Below, in pieces: positions 8,067 to 15,953 of a stretch of DNA of 64,000 bases; within the stretch, counting starts at the first letter, position 1, and each line of letters starts with the position of its first letter. Below the pieces are notes generated by a model. That model made no database searches, was not told the origin of the DNA, and saw nothing but the letters and a program-made list of their open reading frames with translations. Origin of the DNA: Rhizobium leguminosarum (GTDB lineage: Bacteria; Pseudomonadota; Alphaproteobacteria; Rhizobiales; Rhizobiaceae); assembly GCF_017876795.1 (NCBI RefSeq), contig NZ_JAGIOR010000009.1:4344-68343 (forward strand). Direction: 5' to 3'. The translations under genes and the position numbers were made by a program.

Positions 8067-9089
8067 TCATGTTCGTCGGCCCTTATCAGGACTCGATAGA
8101 AACCGCTTCAGGCTCAAACCGGCCAACAAGATGTAGGGCGGCATGGCGAGCGAATAGTGCCCGCAGTTTAATTCCAAAATGTTTGGCGTAGCTCCGGCGT
8201 CCTTCAGCCTCTGCATGAATCTCTCCGACAGCTCTGGCAGCACCACTTTATCTCTCTTCGCCATCACAACGTGAAGATCGAGATCCGGCCGCGCAAGACG
8301 ATGCGCATAATTCTCTAAATTAAGCGGCCCCCAGGCCCTTCGGAGGTCGGTCAGATCAATCTCAGGCTCAAGGCTGTCGCGTATCGCTCGTGTCGCGCGA
8401 CCCGTCCAAACCATATCGGCTAGACTCCCTGCCGTCAGAAATAGCGCCGCTTTTGACACAGCAGTGTCATGTGCTGCGATCAATCCAGCGACCCAGGAAC
8501 CCAGGCTCATGCCGAGAACCGAAATTTCTCGATAGCCTTCGCGCTTTAACCAACGAATGAGCTTTCGACCATCCAATACTGCCTGCCTTACGGATTGGAT
8601 CGTTCGACCAAGGTTGGCGCTAAGCATATAATCGGCGTGCACGGAGCCTGGCCGGCTGCGCTCGAAGTGATAGGGCATAGCAATCTCGATGACCGTGATG
8701 CCGCGCTTCGAGAAAAAGCTGGCGATCTGGCGATTTCGGGAGCTGGCATTCCAGTGGTGAAAAATCACCAATGCCCGATCGAAGGACCCGCTATCTGCGA
8801 TTTTTGCCCAGACGATGTTGTTCTCTTCAACGTCCGTGGAAATGTCCGATGGAAATTTAAGCCATTCGCCTTGTCTTTCGAAACCCCGATCGCTCCGACT
8901 CGGCTCATCGTAGAAGGCCGGATTAGCCACGGCCTGGTCAGCAAGAACACAAAACTCCTCGAGACTTGTTATCTTCTCCGCACCCGGAAGGGCGCGTTCC
9001 GCGTCAAGGGCGAGGGCCGTTCTTCCTTTCCCTTCTTCGCCGCGCCGCGCCCGCCGCTCGTCCCAACGATCAAGCCAACTATGATACAC
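8067..9089 (-). CDS. Alpha/beta hydrolase, RcgR-like
   Basis: This 340-residue protein has an alpha/beta-hydrolase catalytic triad pattern: nucleophile elbow GMSLGSW, a candidate acid in VVMAKRDKVVLPEL, and the histidine in LNCGHYSLA. An oxyanion region ALVIFHHWNA comes earlier. No signal peptide is evident. It follows the RcgA-like membrane protein gene by 9 bp on the same strand. From memory, such adjacent pairs on rhizobial conjugative plasmids are named RcgA (putative transporter or membrane regulator) and RcgR (putative quorum-lactone hydrolase), and influence conjugation. The family is firm; the substrate and link to quorum signalling are inference. Confidence 0.75.
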   Translation of the reverse strand: MYHSWLDRWDERRARRGEEGKGRTALALDAERALPGAEKITSLEEFCVLADQAVANPAFYDEPSRSDRGFERQGEWLKFPSDISTDVEENNIVWAKIADSGSFDRALVIFHHWNASSRNRQIASFFSKRGITVIEIAMPYHFERSRPGSVHADYMLSANLGRTIQSVRQAVLDGRKLIRWLKREGYREISVLGMSLGSWVAGLIAAHDTAVSKAALFLTAGSLADMVWTGRATRAIRDSLEPEIDLTDLRRAWGPLNLENYAHRLARPDLDLHVVMAKRDKVVLPELSERFMQRLKDAGATPNILELNCGHYSLAMPPYILLAGLSLKRFLSSPDKGRRT

Positions 9090-9098
9090 TCTGATTTC

Positions 9099-10688
9099 CT
9101 ACCTCACTCGTTCGCCATGCCCAAACGCTGGGTCAAAGAGGCCATATATCGCGGGGAGCACTCCGATACCTAAAAGGATCGAAAAGCCAGCGAATGCGCC
9201 GATCAGGAGATAGGCCGCAACGAGCAGGCCCACGACCGCCGACATCTTCCACAAAAGCATACGGTATCGACGTCCGACACTTAAACGGATGGAAGCAACG
9301 AGGAAGACAACACAGGTCGAAATAGCGACAAGAAGGCTGCTGTAGTGTGTCGGCATTCTATAACTGAACCCGTTGCTAACATCTTTATGCACATACAAGG
9401 CTGATGACATATCGCCGACCAACCAATCCACGATGTTCTCTCCGTTCGATGTCAGGTAAGAGCTTTGGGCCTTCATGCATATGGCGACTAGAACACCCAG
9501 CACAGTGCACCGAAAAATTCCGCGCATCACCCTGAGACCAAGTTGATCGAGCTCGTGTCGATGCTCCACCTCCGGCCGGGCCTTCGATGCTTCCCCAATT
9601 TTCCAGAGATCATGGACAATCGTGTGAAGCAAAATGAGACCTGCGAAGAACAGATAAAAGCATAGGCACATGTATAGATATGCGAGAGCCGTGAACACGA
9701 TCGACATTGGCACCGATATAACTTCAGGGCGTACAATAGCCAACGTGCCCCAACTCGTCGCGTAGTCATCACCACCGTTCATCAATGGGATCAAGCACAC
9801 GCCGATCCACTGAAAAAGACCGGCAAACAATACACAAATCAAGAAAACCGCCCAATATGTATACGAAGAAGCTTCGACGTTGCGCGCCCAGGCATTTTCG
9901 CTTTCCATCTTGTCGCGCTGGGCCATAAGCTCTAAGCGCGCCTCGTATCTCCAGAAGAGCAACAGCTCTATTACAATCGCAAAAAACAGTGGCAAAAGCA
10001 CCATAAAGAGGAATGTCCAATTCGGTGCCCAAAGAAACCCAACCTGCTTCACGACGCCATCCGCCCGGACGTACGTGGCGCTGTGAATGCCCGTGATGTA
10101 TGACAAGAAACCAAGAGCGGTGGCGCCCGCAAATACCGACGCCGGTAAATTTAAGGGAGATCCGCGAGAAAAAAGTGCTTCCGATCTCAGCGCCAAGCCG
10201 AAACGCCGGTCCGGCCGCTTGATATCGGTCTCCCGTGCCAACTCAGCTCGCGAGCCAGTCACATCATCGACAGCCGCAGTCAATGGCCCTTCCGGAACAC
10301 CGGGCGCAACGCTGCTTCTTGCATTCTTAGATTCTCGTCTCCTTGCCGCGAACCGGGATTGCGCATCGCTAAGCTCCATCTGCCATTCACTGGTGGCGAC
10401 TGGATCATCGCACCCAAAAATCCTTGCCAGCCAGCGAATATTGGCAGTGCTGATGCCCTTCTCGTTCTCTTGAAACCAAAGCTGAACCGTTCGCAGATCT
10501 ACGCCAGCCCGGTTCGAATCAATCTGTGAAATCGCCTCCGCAAGAAGCTCCGGCGTCCACGGCCCTGCAGGAAAACCATCGCTACCCAATGGTCGACCTG
10601 CTCCAGCCGCAGCCAATCGCTTGAATAATTCTTTGAAATCACTTCCGTCGTTCGCCGGAGGAATAAAAAATTTTCCGTTTTTTAACAA
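9099..10688 (-). CDS. RcgA-like membrane protein with N-terminal DNA-binding-like domain
   Basis: This is a 529-residue protein. The first 110 residues resemble a compact helix-turn-helix module (DLRTVQLWFQENEKGISTAN, then IRWLARIFGCDD). At least six hydrophobic segments follow from about residue 205, for example ASVFAGATALGFLSYITGI, FLFMVLLPLFFAIVIELLLF and IVFTALAYLYMCLCFYLFFA. A cytoplasmic DNA-binding head on a multispanning membrane domain fits a membrane-anchored regulator, although the family is often labelled a putative transporter. It is the first gene of the pair with the hydrolase at 8067. Its upstream region contains a tandem GTTTCGTTTG repeat (about 10705-10725) that could be an operator. 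Confidence 0.7.
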   Translation of the reverse strand: MLKNGKFFIPPANDGSDFKELFKRLAAAGAGRPLGSDGFPAGPWTPELLAEAISQIDSNRAGVDLRTVQLWFQENEKGISTANIRWLARIFGCDDPVATSEWQMELSDAQSRFAARRRESKNARSSVAPGVPEGPLTAAVDDVTGSRAELARETDIKRPDRRFGLALRSEALFSRGSPLNLPASVFAGATALGFLSYITGIHSATYVRADGVVKQVGFLWAPNWTFLFMVLLPLFFAIVIELLLFWRYEARLELMAQRDKMESENAWARNVEASSYTYWAVFLICVLFAGLFQWIGVCLIPLMNGGDDYATSWGTLAIVRPEVISVPMSIVFTALAYLYMCLCFYLFFAGLILLHTIVHDLWKIGEASKARPEVEHRHELDQLGLRVMRGIFRCTVLGVLVAICMKAQSSYLTSNGENIVDWLVGDMSSALYVHKDVSNGFSYRMPTHYSSLLVAISTCVVFLVASIRLSVGRRYRMLLWKMSAVVGLLVAAYLLIGAFAGFSILLGIGVLPAIYGLFDPAFGHGERVR

Positions 10689-10794
10689 AGGCTTACCAGA
10701 TTCTGTTTCGTTTGGTTTCGTTTGATTTCTTACCCTATCGTGCCTTCGTCCTCAATCAATGCGTTTAAATGCAACGTAGTGGCGCGGACAACTG

Positions 10795-11259
10795 GTGGAC
10801 TTTGGGATGTTAAATTCGGAATCGCTTCGGTCCCGTAGTCGGGGATACCTTTCTTCAGGCCTTCGCACGGCTTTGAGTCCGTTAGCGTCCGACGGCATAT
10901 CTGATGTAGAAATCGTGAGGCCTTCGGATGGGACGGGACACAAAGAAGCGAACAGTGGAGAATCTTCGGTTTCCCTTGGCGACTTGATGGATCGGCATAT
11001 CGCGGCGCAAATGGCGGCTGCGGAAGCCGTTCGCGTATTGGATGAACGCAGGACAGTTGGTGGGGTTGCGAGCATCGCCGATGCAAAAGGACTGTTGGAC
11101 GTCGCGCGAGACGAACAAGCTGGCCGGCTGGCGATCATCAATTACTTGCCGCGGACCAATCAGGAATCAAGGCAAAAGCTGACCTACATGGCGGCTTACC
11201 TGATCGCGACACGGGGTACTTTGGCACCGCATGAGATGAATTCGATCTTGGCTTCCTGA
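10795..11259 (+). CDS. Unknown small helical protein, paralogue of the gene at 29415
   Basis: The open frame of 154 codons ends at 11259. The start is uncertain; a shorter start in the 10890s may be the real one. The last 100 residues match the protein at 29415-29732 closely: SLGDLMDRHIAAQMA, GLLDVARDEQAGRLAI and KLTYMAAYLIATRGTL are conserved, and the N-terminal 50 residues are not. No known domain is apparent. It lies divergently from the RcgA-like gene and ends beside the ligase pseudogene. Two diverged copies on one plasmid suggest a plasmid-specific role. Confidence 0.65.
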   Translation: MDFGMLNSESLRSRSRGYLSSGLRTALSPLASDGISDVEIVRPSDGTGHKEANSGESSVSLGDLMDRHIAAQMAAAEAVRVLDERRTVGGVASIADAKGLLDVARDEQAGRLAIINYLPRTNQESRQKLTYMAAYLIATRGTLAPHEMNSILAS

Positions 11260-11260
11260 A

Positions 11261-11966
11261 CGAAGCCGGGAACGATTAAATGCGCATTTCAGAATGGCAC
11301 GCGAAGCGGCCACTCTCGTGGTGCGTCCAAGCGCGCCGACGGCGCGTTTGCTGCTGCTATTGGGGATGAAACCGGCGACAATGAATTCCCTTCGATGCTC
11401 GCATTTTGCCTTCCGCCATGCGTCGGATTTTCCGGACCGGTAGCGGCTGTTGCGAAGTTTCGAGACAATCCCTTCAAGCCGCCCGAGCGCGCATGCGTGC
11501 TCAAAAACGATAGGGCCGTCGCCCTTCAGAAATTCGACATAGCGGATTCCGCTGGAAAGAGGGGCAAGGAGCTCGGCGAGCATCGCCTTCCGCTCGATGA
11601 GCGGAAGCGCTCGCAGATCCTTGCCGCGAGCAAATCGAACGCCCATAGCGAAGCGGCAGTGCAACGCCCGGCGCTGGCGCAGGCGTGCAGAGCCGGTCAA
11701 TCGGAAACTCCGTCAGCGCCATCGATGACGACTTCGCCGTCAATGTAGACAGATTTCTGGCGTAGCTCGCGTGCTGCCTGGTCGACGCGAGTAAAGCGAG
11801 ACGTCCAATTCAGGCCGCCTCGCGACAAAAGCCGGACGTCGCCGGCATCGATTCGGACCGCAAGCCGATAGCCATCGTGCTTGATTTCATGAATCCACCT
11901 TTCGCCGGTCGGCGCTAGGTCGACCAGCTTCGGTAGGCAGGGTTCAATGTAGGTCGGCATCGTCAT
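11261..11966 (-). pseudogene. Frameshifted ATP-dependent DNA ligase remnant
   Basis: A minus-strand ATG at 11966 opens a ligase N-terminus with motif I EIKHDGYR and motif Ia LLSRGGLNW; the frame breaks near 11698 just after DGEVVIDGADGVSD. A second frame continues with KDLRALPLIERKAMLAELL, motif IV-like LEGIVSKLRNSRYRSGKSD and motif V-like WRKAKCEHRREFIVAG, and then loses similarity. The central motif III region is deleted. The order of these pieces matches LigD-type ligases, so this is a decayed gene rather than two small genes. Confidence 0.75.
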
Positions 11967-12072
11967 ATCGGCGTGATTTTAGCGGATTTTTTGACGACGC
12001 AGGCCGCAATTCCTTGACGCAGCGAGGCGGGCTGCCCTCGCGCTGAGCGGGAAAACGCGCTATATATGCCTC

Positions 12073-12240
12073 ATGGCAAAAACAACTACCCAATCGACGG
12101 TGACTGTACGCAACGCGAAGACGGGGAAATTCGTCACCGTGCGCGGCGCTGGCTCGCTGAAAGGTAGCGAGTTGAAGATCAAGAAGGGCGTCGACCTGAC
12201 CAAGCCGATCGCTTCCCAGACCCTGAAGCGCAAGGGCTGA
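12073..12240 (+). CDS. 55-residue basic protein, candidate antitoxin of the PIN toxin
   Basis: An ATG at 12073 opens a 55-codon frame (MAKTTTQSTVTVRNAKTGKF...) ending in TLKRKG, 7 bp before the PIN gene. The protein is basic with repeated valine-threonine strands and no recognisable Phd, AbrB, CopG or MazE DNA-binding domain. There is no clear Shine-Dalgarno; a TATATAT sits 7-13 bp upstream of the ATG, so a leaderless transcript is possible. Position immediately before a PIN toxin is the main reason for the antitoxin proposal. Confidence 0.6.
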   Translation: MAKTTTQSTVTVRNAKTGKFVTVRGAGSLKGSELKIKKGVDLTKPIASQTLKRKG

Positions 12241-12247
12241 CGGGTCC

Positions 12248-12676
12248 TTGCCGGGAGTTCTGCTCGATACGCATGCGCTCTATTGGCTGGTGAGCGGGGA
12301 ACAGGCGCTTTCCGAAGATGCCCTAATCGCCATTGGTGAAAACCAGGAAGCCGGAAGCCTCTACGTCTCTCCGATCACCGCATGGGAATTGTCGCTTGCT
12401 GCGCGTAAGCGGAGCAATGCTCCCCTATTAGGTGATGGAACTGTAGGGAAGTGGTTTCGCGACGCGGTGCGTGCGACGACTGCGAAAGTCGCCCCGATCA
12501 ACCAGACGGTTGCAATAGAGGCTGCCGAAGTGGTCACGGCGACTGGTCACAAGGACCCGGGCGATTGCTACCTCATCGCGACCGCGCGTGTCCGGAAGAT
12601 TCCGATTATCTCTCGCGATACCGTCATGATCGGTATGGCCGGCCGCCCGAAATACCTCGACCTGATCCAATGCTAG
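12248..12676 (+). CDS. PIN-domain ribonuclease toxin (VapC-like)
   Basis: This 142-residue protein begins LLDTHALYWL, the first acidic motif of PIN domains. WELSLAARK supplies the conserved glutamate, and HKDPGDCYLIATA supplies the second acidic cluster, followed by IISRDTVM. These residues form the metal site of PIN RNases, which cleave tRNA or other structured RNA in VapBC modules. The TTG start at 12248 lies just after the stop of the 55-residue gene. Length is typical of VapC proteins in alphaproteobacteria. Confidence 0.85.
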   Translation: MPGVLLDTHALYWLVSGEQALSEDALIAIGENQEAGSLYVSPITAWELSLAARKRSNAPLLGDGTVGKWFRDAVRATTAKVAPINQTVAIEAAEVVTATGHKDPGDCYLIATARVRKIPIISRDTVMIGMAGRPKYLDLIQC

Positions 12677-12819
12677 ACTGGCCGCCGAAGCAGACTCCGG
12701 CGGCCTGGTCAACAGCGGAGGTCGCGGGCGAACATTTTTTGTATAGCGTAGCGTGACGGTATATAGACGACCCTCTCCACGTTATCCTGCTTGTGGGTTG
12801 ATTCGTGGTCGAGGGAATG

Positions 12820-13176
12820 ATGGCGAGGAGAGGTGAGGCTACCAACGACCATTCTGGTCATCCGGGGCCGTATGTCCGTGTGCAGGTGCTAGATCTTCTG
12901 AACCTGTCCGTGACAGATGCCGCGGAAGCCGTCGGCATCACCAGGGCTGCCTTTTCGACATTCCTTAACGCGCGTGCGTCGCTGTCGGCGGATATGGCGC
13001 TGCGCATCGAGAAGGCCTTTGCCATTCCCATGGAACACCTCATGCACATGCAATGCGATTTCGACATCGCCCAGGCGCGCGCCCGCGCAGGCGACATCAA
13101 CGTTGCACAGTATCTGCCAGGGCCGATACTGCCGAACCGGCCGAGACTGTTTGAGGGGGCAGGGGACCAAAAATGA
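12820..13176 (+). CDS. HigA-like XRE regulator of the restriction-modification operon
   Basis: From the ATG at 12820 this is a 118-residue protein (a GTG at 12805 would add five residues); GAGGG at 12811 is a fair ribosome-binding site. The helix-turn-helix SVTDAAEAVGITRAAFSTFL followed by LSADMALRIEKAFAIPMEHLM is that of HigA antitoxins. No HigB toxin is adjacent. Its stop overlaps the methylase start by four bases (ATGA), so it most likely acts as a controller for the downstream genes rather than as an antitoxin. Confidence 0.8.
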   Translation: MARRGEATNDHSGHPGPYVRVQVLDLLNLSVTDAAEAVGITRAAFSTFLNARASLSADMALRIEKAFAIPMEHLMHMQCDFDIAQARARAGDINVAQYLPGPILPNRPRLFEGAGDQK

Positions 13177-15953
13177 ACCCGGTCGAGATCGAAGAACAAA
13201 TCTCTCTGCTCGCGGAAAAGCCCTTCGGTGCGGCCGAGTTTCCCTATGCCTTCCTGGAGGCATTCGGGAATAAGGAAACCACGCTCAGAAAGCTGCGCAG
13301 CGGCGCGTCCAACAAGTCCGATCTGGGCGGGGTCCTGCAAACCAACAATATCCACATAGCGGTTGCGCCGCACGGCGAAGTAACGAAAACTCTTGCCGCT
13401 CTGAAGGCGAGCCCAGCGACCGCGCGCGCCAAGGCGAAATTCATCCTCGCAACCGATGGTGAGACCTTCGAAGCCGAGGACCTGATTGGCGGCGACACTG
13501 TTGCGTGCTCCTACCCGGATTTTTCGGATCACTTCGGTGTGTTCTTGCCGCTCGCCGGCATCACCACCGTCAAGCAGGTGCGAGACAGCTCCTTCGACAT
13601 CAAGGCGACTGGTCGGCTCAATCGCCTCTATGTCCAACTCCTCAAGGACAATCCCGATTGGGGCACCGCCGCGCGCCGCCCCGACATGAATCACTTCATG
13701 GCGCGGCTGATCTTCTGCTTCTTCGCCGAGGATACCGAAATCTTCGAAGCGCCGGACCTTTTCACCGATACGATCGAGAAGATGAGCGCGGGAGATTCTT
13801 CGAACACCCACGAGGTCATCAGCACGCTCTTTCGCGCCATGAACATCAAGGGAGCCGATCGCGCCGAGGCCAGGCTACCACGATGGGCTGACGGCTTTCC
13901 CTACGTGAATGGCGGGCTGTTTTCAGGCAGCGCCGACGTGCCGGTCTTCACCCGGATCGCGCGCTCCTACCTGATCCATATTGGCCGGCTCGACTGGAGA
14001 AAGATCAACCCCGACATTTTCGGGTCGATGATCCAGGCCGTTGCCGATGATGAAGAGCGCGGGGCGCTCGGCATGCACTACACCAGCGTGCCCAACATCC
14101 TCAAAGTGCTCAACCCGCTCTTCCTCGACGATCTCCGCGAGAAGCTGGAGGAAGCCGGCGACAACCCCCGCAAGCTGCTCAATCTGCGCAATCGCATGGC
14201 TCGCATCAGGGTCTTCGATCCGGCCTGCGGCTCGGGCAATTTCCTGGTCATCGCCTACAAGGAAATGCGAAAGATTGAGGCGATCATCAACGAGCGGCGG
14301 GACGAGGCCGAACGGCGTACTGAGATTCCGCTCACCAATTTTCGTGGCATCGAGCTGCGCGATTTTCCTGCGGAGATTGCGCGCCTGGCGCTGATCATCG
14401 CCGAATATCAGTGCGACGTGCTCTATCGCGGCCAGAAGGAGGCGCTGCGAGATTTCTTGCCGCTCGACGCCATGAACTGGATCACCTGCGGCAACGCTCT
14501 GCGGCTCGACTGGCTCAGCATTTGCCGATCGACCGGATCGGTCGTGAAGCATCAGGCTGAAGACCTGTTTCACACGCCGCTCAATCAGGCGGAAATCGAC
14601 TTCGAGAACGAGGGAGGCGAGACGTATATCTGCGGGAACCCGCCCTACAAGGGCAGTCAAACCCAGACCAAAGAACAGAAAGAAGACCTTGCGCACATCT
14701 TCGACCGCTATGGAGTCTCATCGAAGCAGATAGACTACGTTGGCGGATGGTTCATGAAAGCAGCTGAGTATGCGCGCCACACGGCGGCCGAAGCTGCGTT
14801 TGTTAGCACGAATTCGATATGTCAGGGGCGGATAGTTCCCATACTATGGCCCAAGATATTCGAGTTGGGCTCTCAGATACACTTCGCGCATACTTCGTTC
14901 AGATGGGCGAATCTCGCCAGTCAGAACGCGGGCGTGACCGTCGCGATTGTCGGAATCTCTAGGGGAGGCGTGGGAAAGAAGCGTCTCTTTGACATGAACA
15001 GTGGCGGGGAAACGACTGTTAGAGAGGCCAGTAATATAACCCCTTACCTCACAGTAGGTGAGAATTTCATAGTTTCTGGTCAACGGAAAAGCATTGCCGG
15101 CTTGGCGGACATGTCGTTTGGGAACATGCCTGTCGATGGAGGAAATCTTCTTATGTCGGCAGAAGAGGCTGCCAGGCTCGGCCTGACTGGCGACGATTTT
15201 GAGACCTTCATTCGACGCATCTATGGCTCGGCCGAGTACATTCGGGGGCTGGTCCGTTATTGTCTTTGGATACCGGATGAGGCGCTTGGACGAGCCCTAG
15301 AGATTGAGGCGATCCGGTCACGTATCGACAGCGTTAGAGCCATGCGCCGTGCCAGCAAGGACGCCGGCACCAGAGAGATGGCCTCTCGCTCACACCAGTT
15401 TCGAGAGATGTATGCAGGCACTCGGCACACACTCATCTTGCCAGGTGTCTCTTCAGAAGGACGTGAATATCTTCCGGTTGGCCTTCTCGATAACCGTTCC
15501 ACGGTCAGCAATCTCGCATTCGCTCTGTACGATGCTCCTTTGTGGAACCTGGCGATCATAGCTTCGCGCTTGCACCTTGCCTGGATTGGTACAGTTTGCG
15601 GTAAGCTGAAAACAGATTTCCGCTATTCGAATTCTCTCGGCTGGAACACCTTCCCGGTTCCCACGCTGACCGAGAAGAACAAGGCCGATTTGACGCGCTG
15701 CGCTGAGGATATTCTCCTGGCGCGCGAGGCCCATTTCCCTGCGACGATCGCCAATCTTTATGACCCTGAGAACATGCCCGCCGATCTGCGCGCAGCGCAC
15801 GAGCGCAACGACGAGGTGCTAGAGCGCATCTATATCGGCCGGCGGTTCAAGAACGACACCGAGCGCCTGGAAAAGCTCTTCGAGCTCTATACGAAGATGA
15901 CGGCAGGGCAGGGGGCCAACGACAAGAACAGACGAGCTGAGGCGCACGCATGA
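13173..15953 (+). CDS. Adenine-specific DNA methyltransferase, MmeI-like architecture
   Basis: This 926-residue protein has SAM-binding motif I VFDPACGSGNFL near residue 350 and catalytic motif IV NPPY near residue 487, so it is an N6-adenine methylase. A helical N-terminal domain includes MNHFMARLIFCFFAEDTEIF and GMHYTSVPNILKVLNPLF, typical of the MmeI/type IIG family. The C-terminal region around EYIRGLVRYCLWIPDEALGRALEI would be the target recognition domain. The extreme N-terminus lacks an obvious D-ExK nuclease motif; the cleaving activity is probably supplied by the GIY-YIG protein two genes on. Overlaps of four bases join it to both neighbours. Confidence 0.9.
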   Translation: MNPVEIEEQISLLAEKPFGAAEFPYAFLEAFGNKETTLRKLRSGASNKSDLGGVLQTNNIHIAVAPHGEVTKTLAALKASPATARAKAKFILATDGETFEAEDLIGGDTVACSYPDFSDHFGVFLPLAGITTVKQVRDSSFDIKATGRLNRLYVQLLKDNPDWGTAARRPDMNHFMARLIFCFFAEDTEIFEAPDLFTDTIEKMSAGDSSNTHEVISTLFRAMNIKGADRAEARLPRWADGFPYVNGGLFSGSADVPVFTRIARSYLIHIGRLDWRKINPDIFGSMIQAVADDEERGALGMHYTSVPNILKVLNPLFLDDLREKLEEAGDNPRKLLNLRNRMARIRVFDPACGSGNFLVIAYKEMRKIEAIINERRDEAERRTEIPLTNFRGIELRDFPAEIARLALIIAEYQCDVLYRGQKEALRDFLPLDAMNWITCGNALRLDWLSICRSTGSVVKHQAEDLFHTPLNQAEIDFENEGGETYICGNPPYKGSQTQTKEQKEDLAHIFDRYGVSSKQIDYVGGWFMKAAEYARHTAAEAAFVSTNSICQGRIVPILWPKIFELGSQIHFAHTSFRWANLASQNAGVTVAIVGISRGGVGKKRLFDMNSGGETTVREASNITPYLTVGENFIVSGQRKSIAGLADMSFGNMPVDGGNLLMSAEEAARLGLTGDDFETFIRRIYGSAEYIRGLVRYCLWIPDEALGRALEIEAIRSRIDSVRAMRRASKDAGTREMASRSHQFREMYAGTRHTLILPGVSSEGREYLPVGLLDNRSTVSNLAFALYDAPLWNLAIIASRLHLAWIGTVCGKLKTDFRYSNSLGWNTFPVPTLTEKNKADLTRCAEDILLAREAHFPATIANLYDPENMPADLRAAHERNDEVLERIYIGRRFKNDTERLEKLFELYTKMTAGQGANDKNRRAEAHA

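Noticed and set aside
12820..13176. HigBA toxin-antitoxin module
   Set aside because: Only a HigA-like gene is present; no HigB frame lies on either side, and the gene overlaps the methylase, so a controller role is preferred.
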